A stretch of DNA of 45,296 nucleotides from the NCBI GenBank assembly GCA_023227965.1, contig JALOCA010000030.1:1-45296 (forward strand). Reading direction: 5' to 3'. The position numbers and the translations under genes were made by a program. Source of the DNA: Lentimicrobiaceae bacterium. Its GTDB lineage: Bacteria > Bacteroidota > Bacteroidia > Bacteroidales > JALOCA01. The notes under the pieces were generated by a model. That model searched no databases, was not told the DNA's origin, and worked only from the letters and a program-made list of their open reading frames with translations. How positions within the stretch are numbered: position 1 is the stretch's first letter; each line of letters opens with the position of its first letter. Shown piece after piece: positions 24,958 to 33,594 of the stretch.

Positions 24958-25277
24958 TTTAATGGTTTGTATATTTCTATCTGGGTATCTTTTCATGTAT
25001 CTGCCTGCATACGGACTTATCTGCCTGGCTACCTAAGTACCTGCTTGCTTACTTTTGTCCGCAGGGATGTAAGTTGGTACGGAAATACGTTGGGATGTAG
25101 GTGTGTTGGTATGTTGTTACATCCTTACGTTTGTCTGTTTTTACCTGTTTCCGCACATTGGTTTATCCGTATTGTTCTACCTGCATACCTGAGCAGGTAT
25201 TCCCGTTTGTCTGTCCCAATGTCCATACGTAAATAAGGCCGTATTGCAGTACCTGCCAACATCCTTGTGTGCATACC
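24958..25277. repeat. Degenerate tetranucleotide tract (T every fourth base)
   Basis: From about 24978 to 25277 the plus strand divides into 75 tetramers, of which I count 61 starting with T (TACC, TGCC, TATC, TACG, TTGG and similar). Locally this also gives 20-bp units starting TATCTG or TACCTG at 24978, 24998, 25018 and 25038. The periodicity fades by about 25280. There is no open frame spanning it and 4-nt spacing excludes a coding cause. It lies directly upstream of parA, so it would be transcribed as part of the tra leader or hold its promoter. Confidence 0.75.
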
Positions 25278-25466
25278 GACATTGCAAATAAATGGCTTTG
25301 TGGCAGCCCGTTTTTACTATTCGAGGGCTTGACGATAAGTGGCACCGATTTGATCATTTGTGGCATAATGCGCTACTGCATGAGTGTTTGGCCGGTCATC
25401 TACCTTTGAGCCGGGAAGCATCCTGAGCATTGAAAATGCCATTCTCCGTTCAGGCAACTTTTATGA

Positions 25467-25601
25467 TCTGCCAGTAAAAGGCAGATTTTATTTGCTTCGG
25501 CAAATAGCAAGCTGTGTTTCGGGTTACCCGAAACCATTCCGGTAACCCGGAACTGCTTGCCCCACAAGGGGGGTAAAGCAACCTCCGAAGTCGGTTGCTT
25601 T
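25467..25601. other. Candidate oriT: six consecutive stem-loops upstream of mobA
   Basis: In order: TCTGCC/GGCAGA (25467-25485); TATTTGC-TTCG-GCAAATA (25489-25506); TTTCGGGT-T-ACCCGAAA (25517-25533); TTCCGG-TAAC-CCGGAA (25537-25552); CCCC-ACAA-GGGG (25560-25571); AAAGCAACC/GGTTGCTTT (25575-25601). All are perfect or nearly so. The cluster ends 61 nt before mobA, which is followed by the relaxase gene mobB. In CTnDOT-type elements oriT lies next to the mob genes. The nick site cannot be assigned from sequence. Confidence 0.6.
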
Positions 25602-25662
25602 CAGGAAGATTAAAGACAGGTTTAAACCCTGTGCCGGATGCCCTACTGTAAATATCAATGAA

Positions 25663-26100
25663 ATGAAAGAGGAAAAGAAAACATCCCGCAATCGGGGAAA
25701 AGGAGGACGGCCGCAGGAGGACGATCCCGCTACAAATTGTGTAATGGTACGTTTTACCAATGTAGAGAACGCACAATTCCTGACCTTGTTCGAAGAGTCG
25801 GGTATGCACGCCAAAGCGCTTTTTATCAAGGCCCGGGTGTTCGATCAAACGTTCCGTGTGGTGAAAACAGACCGCGCGGCACTCGAATACGTGACCAAAC
25901 TGACTTCGTTTTACGCGCAATACCGTGCGCTGGGCGTCAATTATAATCAAGTGGTAAAGGAGCTGCATTCGCATTTTTCGGAGAAAAAGACGCTGGCATT
26001 GCTGTATAGATTGGAAAGTATTACAAAGGAACTAGTGGTACTTAGCGAGCAAATTGTAAAGCTTTCTCAGGATTTTAAAGAGCAGTTTATGATGAAATAA
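25663..26100 (+). CDS. mobA: MobA-type relaxosome accessory protein
   Basis: 145 residues, basic N-terminus (KTSRNRGKGGRPQ) then a ribbon-helix-helix-like VMVRFTNVENAQFLTLFEESGMHAKALFIKARVFDQTFRVVKTD and a helical tail with FYAQYRALGVNYNQVVKEL, as in MobC/MobA auxiliary DNA-binding proteins. It would bind oriT and help the relaxase. It precedes mobB by 39 nt and follows the hairpin cluster. Confidence 0.85.
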   Translation: MKEEKKTSRNRGKGGRPQEDDPATNCVMVRFTNVENAQFLTLFEESGMHAKALFIKARVFDQTFRVVKTDRAALEYVTKLTSFYAQYRALGVNYNQVVKELHSHFSEKKTLALLYRLESITKELVVLSEQIVKLSQDFKEQFMMK

Positions 26101-26139
26101 ATCCGGGAAAAATCATTCAGAATCAACAATAATTGAAAA

Positions 26140-27402
26140 ATGATAGCCAAAATAAACACCGGGAATAGCCTTTACGGGGCATTGGCTTACAACCAGGAGA
26201 AGGTGGACGAAGGAATGGGAAAAGTCCTTGCCACGAACCTTGTTTGTGAGCCGATAGATGGACACTTCAGCGTACAGGGATGTGCTGCGGATTTTGCACG
26301 CTGGATGCCATCGCCAGAACATTTGCCGACTAAAAAACCGGTAATACACATTTCGCTTAACCCGCACCCAGATGATAAACTGACAGATAACCAACTGGCG
26401 GCAATCGGGTGTGAGTATCTGGAGCAGTTGGGCTACGGCAGTCAACCATACCTTATTTTCAAGCATGAGGATATCGGGCGCGAGCACATTCACATTGTTT
26501 CCTTGCGGGTGGATTGCGAGGGCAAGTTGATCAGGAGCAGTTTCGAGCATAAACGCAGTAAGGAGATTACCGAACTGCTGGAACAGAAATACGGGTTGAT
26601 TCCGGCACAGGGGCAAAAGCAACCGGAACTATGGCAACTTACAACGGTAGATCCGGCGCAAGGCAACCTGAAAAAACAGATTTCTGCGGTAATAAAACCG
26701 TTGGCAGCCATGTATAAGTTCCAATCGCTGGGAGAATACCGCGCTTTGCTTTCTCTTTATAATATCGGATTGGAAGAAGTCAAAGGAGAAGTAAGGGGAA
26801 AACCATACCGGGGATTGGTGTATTCAGCACTGGATAAGGATGGGAATAAAGTCGGCACACCGCTTAAATCTTCCTTGTTTGGTAAATCGGTTGGTTACGA
26901 CGGGTTGGAAAAACAGATGGTGAAATCCAGAGAACAGATAAAACAGCAAGGCCTCAGGGAACGCACACGGACGGTAGTTATAGGTGCTGTGAATACCGCC
27001 GCTAGTGAAAGTGAGTTACGGGCGAAATTGCGGGTAGTAAACATTGATCTGGTACTGCGCCGTAACGATCAGAGGCGTATTTATGGGGTTACCTTTATCG
27101 ACCACAATGACCGCTGTGTATTTAATGGCTCCCGCCTTGGAAAAGAGTTTTCTGCCAATGCGTTTAATGATCGATTTGGTGGGCCGCAGTATGCGCCTGC
27201 CGATTTGCAGAAAACTTTAATCCTGGACGATACCTTCCGCATTGAAAAAACAACCGTCTCCGACATCGGGGATTCGGTAAGTGGTCTGTTTGCTTTTCTG
27301 TCTCCTGAAGTTACAGGTAATACCGATGACAATTACCGTCAGTTGAAGAAGAAACGGAAGAAGAAACGGCGGTATGGGAGGCAGGATGGGAGTCTTACAT
27401 AG
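26140..27402 (+). CDS. mobB: MobB relaxase (mobilisation nuclease)
   Basis: 420 residues. Relaxase domain in the first 200 residues: catalytic tyrosine candidates in NTGNSLYGALAYNQ (Tyr12, Tyr17), PVIHISLNPHPDDKL near 67-81, and the metal motif KHEDIGREHIHIVSLRVD with His109, His116 and His118. It would nick oriT and lead the strand to the recipient. The C-terminal half holds a repeat-like section and a Lys/Arg-rich end (KKKRKKKRRYGR). In related elements mobC follows directly; here 4.1 kb of other genes intervene. Confidence 0.92.
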   Translation: MIAKINTGNSLYGALAYNQEKVDEGMGKVLATNLVCEPIDGHFSVQGCAADFARWMPSPEHLPTKKPVIHISLNPHPDDKLTDNQLAAIGCEYLEQLGYGSQPYLIFKHEDIGREHIHIVSLRVDCEGKLIRSSFEHKRSKEITELLEQKYGLIPAQGQKQPELWQLTTVDPAQGNLKKQISAVIKPLAAMYKFQSLGEYRALLSLYNIGLEEVKGEVRGKPYRGLVYSALDKDGNKVGTPLKSSLFGKSVGYDGLEKQMVKSREQIKQQGLRERTRTVVIGAVNTAASESELRAKLRVVNIDLVLRRNDQRRIYGVTFIDHNDRCVFNGSRLGKEFSANAFNDRFGGPQYAPADLQKTLILDDTFRIEKTTVSDIGDSVSGLFAFLSPEVTGNTDDNYRQLKKKRKKKRRYGRQDGSLT

Positions 27403-27417
27403 TGCATGTAAAATTTG

Positions 27418-27457
27418 ATCAGACAGACAACACTTTTATGATTCTGATTTGTCTGAT
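27418..27457. terminator. Weak stem-loop between convergent mobB and hipA
   Basis: ATCAGACA (27418-27425) pairs with TGTCTGAT (27450-27457), followed by GATTTTTCAG on the plus strand. It could end mobB transcription. The 24-nt loop is long, so support is modest. Confidence 0.35.
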
Positions 27458-27477
27458 GATTTTTCAGATATCCTTAC

Positions 27478-28707
27478 TTAGTCCCTGATCTTATCCATTG
27501 CTGTTTGAATGGTACTGCTTGTTTCCCTGGTAATACCATATTCATGGGCAATTGTGTTCCACTGGTTTATAGCCTCCTGAACCTCTTCGATAATGGAGCC
27601 CGGATTTTTCAACCCAAAATGTGTGGACAGTTTCATAAGCTCTTTTCGTCCCGGATTTTTACTTTCCCCCCCTATCATGGTACTGTGAAACCCGTAGCCG
27701 GAATATGAAAAGGTCAGGTCGTAGGCCGGGGCAAACTGCCATTCCCCTTTGGCATTCATCAGAAAGGAGAAGTTCTTGCTGTGATCGTCCCGGTTATGCG
27801 AATACACATTGAATGCTGCCAGCCTGAAAACTTTTTCATAAGCTTTCACGTGTTTTTCCAGCCGGAAAGCGCAATCCATCAAATGCCCGTAATCCATCGT
27901 ACTCATTTTGAAGTTGTCATGCATAAGGCCGGACGCGGTGTGTGTATGCAGACGTTTATCAGCTATCCGGTCAAACCGCTTGGTTCCAAAATATACCTGT
28001 CCTGATTTTCCTTTAAAAAGGCGGCATTCGCTCATTTCGATGCCTGCCAACAGCGCCATTTTGTGATAGGCAAATTCAATATTTGCAATCTCCCTGTTAT
28101 CAGATGATGACGGGAATTTGATGATCCATTCTTCATAACCTTCAGGGATGTTGTCCACACCGTGTACCAAATCGTCGGTAAGCGGGCTGTATGCGGCAAG
28201 AATCTTTGGCCTGGCACCACCGGATGATCCTCCCAGGATAAATAATTCTTCAATGATCTCAGAACTGGTCCCCTGGAGTACGTGGTTCATTTCAGCGGCA
28301 AGGATGTCCAGTTCAGGAACAAGGTCTGCTGTCTTTTCAGGTTCAATTTCCGGTGTGTACACAAGGGCTCCCATTCCCCGGATGCCGACATAAGCCAACC
28401 GGTCCAAAGGTGTTATGCTTGCAATTTCAATCCCTTTGGCAGATAAGGAGCGATCCAGTAACAGCCTGCCCCAGCCGTCAGGCAAGGAGTCGTTGAACAC
28501 TCCGAACAATCCGTCGAAAGGTTGTTTCTCTGCACTTGCTATTTCCTCTGAAAAGGGGAGTTTTATGGGCGAAAGATTAAGCCCGGTTTTAAGAAAGTCA
28601 GAGTTGTACCTGAAATAGATCTTTTGGCCGGAAAGCACCAGTTCCCCAACTTCAAACCTGTTCCCTTCGAGAAGCAGTGATACGAATAATTTATTGATAC
28701 CGGCCAT
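27478..28707 (-). CDS. hipA: HipA-like serine/threonine kinase toxin
   Basis: 409 residues from ATG 28707; an upstream start at 28749 would overlap hipB. HipA fold: N-terminal LSPIKLPFSEE, FDGLFGVFNDSLPDGWGRLLLDR, the ATP/activation loop GGSSGGARPK at about 159-168, and the catalytic loop SHNRDDHSKNF with Asp307-His309 region and Asn312; then APAYDLTFSYSGYG holding the magnesium-binding Asp. HipA kinases phosphorylate translation factors (GltX in E. coli). It starts 10 nt after hipB stop. Substrate here is unknown. Confidence 0.9.
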   Translation of the reverse strand: MAGINKLFVSLLLEGNRFEVGELVLSGQKIYFRYNSDFLKTGLNLSPIKLPFSEEIASAEKQPFDGLFGVFNDSLPDGWGRLLLDRSLSAKGIEIASITPLDRLAYVGIRGMGALVYTPEIEPEKTADLVPELDILAAEMNHVLQGTSSEIIEELFILGGSSGGARPKILAAYSPLTDDLVHGVDNIPEGYEEWIIKFPSSSDNREIANIEFAYHKMALLAGIEMSECRLFKGKSGQVYFGTKRFDRIADKRLHTHTASGLMHDNFKMSTMDYGHLMDCAFRLEKHVKAYEKVFRLAAFNVYSHNRDDHSKNFSFLMNAKGEWQFAPAYDLTFSYSGYGFHSTMIGGESKNPGRKELMKLSTHFGLKNPGSIIEEVQEAINQWNTIAHEYGITRETSSTIQTAMDKIRD

Positions 28708-28717
28708 TGGTAATTGC

Positions 28718-28993
28718 TTATTCTGTAAATAGTTTTTTAACCTCATCAAGGTTTTCTTTTACAAGCAGGAGGTTGTCAAATTCATTCAACCGTCCTAAAA
28801 GGTGCGTCAGTTTCAGCAGCGAATCCAACGATATTTTACCGGTGACCTCAAAACGCTTTAAACTGCCCAGGGAAACGCCCGAACGTTCGGCCATTTCTTC
28901 CTGCGACATTTTTAGCTGTTTTCGCAGGATGCGGTGTCTTTCGGCCAGGGCTTTACTTACCTCCGACGGTGTTGGCTCTAATGAATACATCAT
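28718..28993 (-). CDS. hipB: HipB-like XRE-family antitoxin
   Basis: 91 residues with a helix-turn-helix at about 21-60 (LRKQLKMSQEEMAERSGVSLGSLKRFEVTGKISLDSLLKL), matching XRE/Cro regulators. It is upstream of hipA, as antitoxin genes usually are, and should neutralise HipA and repress the operon. The start is the first of two adjacent ATGs. A TATATTTG promoter box lies 20 nt upstream. Confidence 0.88.
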   Translation of the reverse strand: MMYSLEPTPSEVSKALAERHRILRKQLKMSQEEMAERSGVSLGSLKRFEVTGKISLDSLLKLTHLLGRLNEFDNLLLVKENLDEVKKLFTE

Positions 28994-29012
28994 GTATGGT
29001 TAAAATATTATC

Positions 29013-29020
29013 CAAATATA
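29013..29020 (-). promoter_or_regulatory. -7 promoter box for hipBA
   Basis: Minus strand TATATTTG, then GG, 20 nt before the hipB start codon at 28993. It matches TAnnTTTG. The upstream A/T-rich stretch contains TTTTTG but spacing to it is shorter than usual. Confidence 0.45.
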
Positions 29021-29255
29021 ATTAAAAATAACAAAAATAACTAATATATTATCTATTAATATTTTCCTGTTTGTTTTTAGGCTGAATTCTATATTTTGTC
29101 TGAATCCCTTTATTCCCCGGAACATTTGCCTAACTCGCCCGGCACATTTACCCACATAGTCTTAAAATGGTATTTGATCTGACAAATAGCTCCTTAATAT
29201 TTGGATTTGTCTAACGGAAGTTTTTCATTAATAATGCGTTGTTCCAGAATGTAAA

Positions 29256-30347
29256 TCAATCTATATTTTGTATCAATTGAGCATTGTGAATATTGTACAT
29301 CTCATTCCAATAAAAGAAAGCTTCCACATTGGTCTTTTTAAGTTTGTTTAATTTTGTAGGCATAGGTTCTCGAATAACTGCTTCCCGCAGACGCTCCACG
29401 TTTTGAGGGTCAAAATGAGCTATTTTTGTTATTTCATTGTTTATTAAAACTGAAAGATACGCTGCTTTAGAAGCATTGACAATGGCATTATCGATATTGT
29501 ATTTTTCGCTATGAATAAAGCTTTGTATTCTTTTTATTCCGGTCTGAAGTATTTTGAAATTATCGGGTTCTATCTGACCTTTCAGGCATATACAAAGGGA
29601 GGTCTGATAAATATCGGCGAATACCTGGGCAAGATTTTCCGGGTCAAGATTCCGATATTGCAGTTCAACCTTAGCAAACTTTTTAAAAGTCTTGGAAGTA
29701 ACAGCTAAATTGTCTGTTACATCAAATAGCGAGGCAACGTCAAACAGTTGCTTTATGATTTCCATTGAGCAGTCTTTCTGTCCCTTGAAATATGGAATGC
29801 CCGTGGTGCTTGGAGCAAAAGCGGTTAATTTATCTCCTAACATATCAGCCTTGCTAGGTACATTTACCATTACCGGCTCTCCTTCCAATCTTAGGAAACG
29901 ACTTTGAATGGGCACTTTTTCTATTTCGTAATAATGAATATCCTCGAATAATACATCAAGAAGAATAAATTCTGTTTCGGTATTGGTAACGTAGGATACC
30001 AGGTAAAAGAATTTAGCATGTGTTTTTGGAACATTATGAGCATTAATTCGCCCGACCAATTTTACATCACCAAATCCGTATTCATGGGCATATTTATGTA
30101 AGTATTTCTCCAGGTTTGTTCCTGGGGGACAGATAATGTCAATATCGATGGAAAGTCGTTTAGCGCTATCCAGATGAAGCATTAAAGCAGTTCCTCCTTT
30201 GAAGACAAACGGGCACCCGGATATCACTAACGATTCCAGTAATGAAAAGGCTCTTATCGACTTTTCAATAAGAACAATGTCGGAAAATTTATTCTCAACA
30301 GCTACCTGCTTCATCCATTCTATAGTTCGACTATCGGGGTGGATCAT
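29256..30347 (-). CDS. AbiEii-type nucleotidyltransferase toxin, copy 1
   Basis: 363 residues. DNA polymerase beta-like nucleotidyltransferase with FKGGTALML (Gly51-Gly52) and SIDIDII (Asp68, Asp70), the catalytic motifs of AbiEii. The C-terminal 150 residues are helical. The overlap with the antitoxin gene is ATGA at 30344-30347. Family members act as type IV or related toxins giving phage defence or element stability by nucleotidyl transfer to tRNA. It is longer than the second copy (286 residues) and only distantly like it. Confidence 0.85.
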   Translation of the reverse strand: MIHPDSRTIEWMKQVAVENKFSDIVLIEKSIRAFSLLESLVISGCPFVFKGGTALMLHLDSAKRLSIDIDIICPPGTNLEKYLHKYAHEYGFGDVKLVGRINAHNVPKTHAKFFYLVSYVTNTETEFILLDVLFEDIHYYEIEKVPIQSRFLRLEGEPVMVNVPSKADMLGDKLTAFAPSTTGIPYFKGQKDCSMEIIKQLFDVASLFDVTDNLAVTSKTFKKFAKVELQYRNLDPENLAQVFADIYQTSLCICLKGQIEPDNFKILQTGIKRIQSFIHSEKYNIDNAIVNASKAAYLSVLINNEITKIAHFDPQNVERLREAVIREPMPTKLNKLKKTNVEAFFYWNEMYNIHNAQLIQNID

Positions 30348-31066
30348 AATTTATTGGTCTTTAACAGTTCCTCTACTAACTGCTTTCTTCCCCGTCGGGC
30401 AGCATAGCGTAATAGTTTGTTTTTATTAATACTGTGTTTTTCAAAAATTGTGGTATAAACATAGTTTATTTCTACTCCCTGCAAAAAAGAAAATTCTACA
30501 TCTCCAACAATATCTACAAGAATCTTTTCAATAGTGGGAGTGTTTATTCCTTCAACCAGTTGTAATGGGGATTCTGATATTAACGGGCGAATAATAATAG
30601 CCTGGTTGGTATTAATATATCTTTCAAAATCGGTTAATGACGGCATGAGATAGACCCTTTGGATGCTATTAGAATTTAAAAGATTAAAAACAGATTCAGC
30701 AACCTCACGTTCTACATCCACAAGCACAAAACTCAAACTGGGAATGTGGTGCATGTATGACAAAAGAGCTGAACCCGGCCAAATGCAGTAATCAGCAAAA
30801 GGAAACTGTGTTTTTATTTGCTTATTAATATTTTTGATTTCTTCGGAACAAACAATCGAAAAATCTTTCTTTGCATTATCCGGGAATGTATAAATACCAC
30901 GCTCAAGCCTAATTATTAATCCGGATTTTAAAAGACGGTTTAGTTGCTCGGAAAGTGAGCTCGGATATCCAATCTGATTATGAATCTTCAGATTAGTAAT
31001 CAAATCTTTTCGAGAAAACACTTTATGAGTGAAGGCAAAGTTTAAAATGTCATTAGTTGTAACCAT
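30344..31066 (-). CDS. AbiEi-like antitoxin/transcriptional regulator, copy 1
   Basis: 240 residues from ATG 31066; an upstream start at 31096 would run into the promoter palindrome. Winged-helix N-terminus (SRKDLITNLKIHNQIGYPSSLSEQLNRLLKSGLIIRLERGIYTF), then a C-terminal domain with YCIWPGSALLSYMHH. Known AbiEi antitoxins bind inverted repeats in their own promoter; a perfect 21-bp palindrome overlaps the promoter here. Forms a pair with the overlapping toxin gene. Confidence 0.8.
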   Translation of the reverse strand: MVTTNDILNFAFTHKVFSRKDLITNLKIHNQIGYPSSLSEQLNRLLKSGLIIRLERGIYTFPDNAKKDFSIVCSEEIKNINKQIKTQFPFADYCIWPGSALLSYMHHIPSLSFVLVDVEREVAESVFNLLNSNSIQRVYLMPSLTDFERYINTNQAIIIRPLISESPLQLVEGINTPTIEKILVDIVGDVEFSFLQGVEINYVYTTIFEKHSINKNKLLRYAARRGRKQLVEELLKTNKL

Positions 31067-31084
31067 GTGAAATTTATCTACGGA

Positions 31085-31138
31085 CAAATATATCACAATT
31101 TTGGCAATGAATAGACATCATTGCCAAAATTGTGATAT
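31085..31138 (-). promoter_or_regulatory. Promoter and 21-bp palindromic operator of AbiE pair 1
   Basis: Arms 31090-31110 and 31118-31138 are perfect 21-bp reverse complements (core TTTTGGCAATGA) with a 7-bp spacer. The minus-strand -7 box TATATTTG at 31085-31092 overlaps the near arm, so a bound protein would block the promoter. The antitoxin start codon is 19 nt downstream of the box. Confidence 0.8.
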
Positions 31139-31490
31139 AATCTATTTGCAATTCGTCTATATGTCAGCTAAGTTAGAACGATTACAAACATTTAATCATT
31201 TCAGGCTAAAACGGGAATATAACAACCGATACTTGTGAATAATACGGTAGATGACGAAATCGACTTTCGAGGTGCTCCGGTGGTTCGAAATACATTTTTA
31301 TCAAGATAAAACAGTAAAATATCAACACTTTTATCAGGATAAAACTATAATAACTTTCCTGATTTATTTTCCAATATTCACGGCCACAAGTGCCCACCTC
31401 AATGCCAGAAGCTGCCAGATCGCTGTAAATCCCCAACTGCACCGGATCATCTTCTACTTTCGCATCCCAAACAGTTAAGACAAGATCATT
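31139..31490. other. Gap between AbiE pair 1 and mobC, small unidentified open frame
   Basis: 352 nt. On the minus strand 31496-31206 is an open frame of 96 codons (starting LVLTVWDAKVEDDPVQLGIYSDLAASGIEVGTCGREYW after MHND) that changes to hydrophobic, low-complexity sequence after about 45 codons and overlaps the mobC start. I do not recognise it. A TTTTTATCA.GATAAAAC word occurs twice (31297-31315, 31331-31347). Confidence 0.3.
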
Positions 31491-33500
31491 ATGCAACAGG
31501 AAGACGATTTAAGAGGTTTGGCAAAGGTTATGGAGTTTATGCGGGCCATCAGCATTTTACTGGTGATTATCCATATTTACTGGTTTTGTTACCGTTCAGT
31601 TCATGAGTGGAACATCAATATTGGGGTGGTCGATAAAATCCTTTTGAATTTCAACCGGACCACGGGACTGTTTACCACCATCCTTTGGACAAAACTGTTT
31701 TCAATAGTTTTCCTTGCACTATCATGTTTAGGTACTAAAGGTATTAAAGAGGAAAAAATTACCTGGAACAAAATTTATGTGTTCCTAACCATTGGGTTTA
31801 TCCTCTTTTTTATGAACGGATGGCTACCTGATCTGCCCTTACCTGCAACGGTTTGTACTGCGTTTTATATCCTAACGATAAGTGTGGGCTACCTTTGCCT
31901 GTTGACCGCAGGTATATGGATGTCGCGCCTGTTGAAGAACAACCTGATGGAGGATGTTTTCAATACGGAAAATGAATCATTCATGCAGGAAACCCGGTTA
32001 ATCGAAAATGAGTATTCGGTCAACCTGCCAACCCGTTTCTATTACCGCAAGAAATGGAACAATGGATGGGTCAATGTAGTAAACCCCTTTCGTGCATCAA
32101 TTGTACTTGGCACACCTGGTTCCGGTAAGAGTTACGCGGTGGTAAACCAGTTCATCAAACAGCAGATCGAAAAAGGCTTTTCCCTATATATTTACGATTT
32201 TAAATTCCCGGATTTATCAACTATTGCTTATAACCACCTGCTGAACCATCGTAAAGGCTATAAAAAGGTGCCGAAATTCTATGTCATCAACTTCGACGAC
32301 CCTTCACGTTCACACAGGTGTAACCCGATCAACCCGTCGTTTATGAGTGATATATCGGATGCTTACGAAAGCGCCTACACCATCATGCTCAACCTGAACA
32401 AAACATGGGTACAGAAACAGGGCGACTTCTTTGTGGAATCCCCAATTATCCTGTTTGCTGCCATTATCTGGTACCTGCGAATTTACAAAGACGGTCGGTA
32501 TTGCACGTTCCCTCATGCCATCGAATTTTTAAATAAACGCTACGAGGATATTTTCCCAATTTTGACTTCGTACCCTGAACTTGAAAACTACCTGTCGCCT
32601 TTTATGGATGCCTGGTTGAGTGGAGCGCAAGACCAGTTGCAGGGGCAGATTGCAAGTGCTAAAATCCCGTTATCCCGGATGATTAGCCCGCAACTGTACT
32701 GGGTAATGAGCGGTGACGAGTTTACCCTCGACATCAACAATCCCGATGATCCGAAAGTGTTGGTGGTAGGCAATAATCCCGACCGGCAGAATATTTATGG
32801 TGCTGCCTTGGGCTTGTATAATTCCCGTATCGTTAAGCTGATAAATAAAAAAGGGCAGTTAAAGAGTAGCATTATCATCGATGAGTTACCGACGATTTAC
32901 TTCAAAGGTTTGGACAACCTGATTGCCACCGCCCGGAGCAATAAAGTTGCCGTATTGTTGGGCTTTCAGGATTTCTCGCAGCTTAAACGGGACTATGGGG
33001 ATAAAGAGGCTGCCGTGGTGATGAACACCGTTGGAAATATTTTCTCCGGTCAGGTTGTTGGTGAAACAGCTAAAACGTTGAGCGACCGTTTTGGAAAAGT
33101 TTTGCAAAAACGCCAGTCGATGACCATTAACCAGCGGGAAAAGTCAACATCGATAAGCACGCAAATGGATTCGTTGATCCCACCAAGTAAAATATCGAAC
33201 CTTACACAGGGAATGTTTGTAGGTGCTGTGGCCGACAATTTTGATGAACGTATCGAACAGAAGATTTTTCACGCCGAAATGGTGGTCGATACCGCAAAGG
33301 TAGATGCTGAAACCAAAGCCTATAAAAAGATTCCGGTAATTACCAGCTTTATTGATGGGCAGGGCAATGACCGCATGAAGGAAATGATTCAGGAAAACTA
33401 CAACCGCATAAAAGCAGAAACCAAACAGATGGTCAAAGATGAACTGAAACGAATAAAGAACGACCCCGAGCTGGCACACCTGTTGCAACAACAAGAGTAA
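31491..33500 (+). CDS. mobC: MobC, type IV coupling protein (VirD4/TraG-like ATPase)
   Basis: 669 residues. N-terminal membrane segments (about 18-35, 65-82, 96-112, 122-145), then Walker A GTPGSGKS at 207-214, ILFAAIIWYL, a Walker B-like SSIIIDELPTIYFKGLD near 453-468 and GFQDFSQLKRDYG. It brings the relaxase-DNA complex to the channel. Usually next to mobB; here separated by the hipBA and AbiE genes. The charged helical C-terminus is typical of the group. Confidence 0.93.
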   Translation: MQQEDDLRGLAKVMEFMRAISILLVIIHIYWFCYRSVHEWNINIGVVDKILLNFNRTTGLFTTILWTKLFSIVFLALSCLGTKGIKEEKITWNKIYVFLTIGFILFFMNGWLPDLPLPATVCTAFYILTISVGYLCLLTAGIWMSRLLKNNLMEDVFNTENESFMQETRLIENEYSVNLPTRFYYRKKWNNGWVNVVNPFRASIVLGTPGSGKSYAVVNQFIKQQIEKGFSLYIYDFKFPDLSTIAYNHLLNHRKGYKKVPKFYVINFDDPSRSHRCNPINPSFMSDISDAYESAYTIMLNLNKTWVQKQGDFFVESPIILFAAIIWYLRIYKDGRYCTFPHAIEFLNKRYEDIFPILTSYPELENYLSPFMDAWLSGAQDQLQGQIASAKIPLSRMISPQLYWVMSGDEFTLDINNPDDPKVLVVGNNPDRQNIYGAALGLYNSRIVKLINKKGQLKSSIIIDELPTIYFKGLDNLIATARSNKVAVLLGFQDFSQLKRDYGDKEAAVVMNTVGNIFSGQVVGETAKTLSDRFGKVLQKRQSMTINQREKSTSISTQMDSLIPPSKISNLTQGMFVGAVADNFDERIEQKIFHAEMVVDTAKVDAETKAYKKIPVITSFIDGQGNDRMKEMIQENYNRIKAETKQMVKDELKRIKNDPELAHLLQQQE

Positions 33501-33594
33501 GTACAGCTTTATCAGCCTTATTCCAGAGAAGTTTTCATTGATTAAAATCAAAACGGTATTGACAATTCTTCGGATTCGACAGGTTTAATCCTAA

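Noticed and set aside
24978..25277. CRISPR-like array or iterons
   Set aside because: The repeats are degenerate, have a 4-nt base period and no constant spacer; only three or four units look alike at 20 bp. No cas genes are nearby.
25450..25974. 174-codon minus-strand open frame across the oriT candidate
   Set aside because: It runs through the hairpin cluster and antisense to mobA; no family match was recognised.
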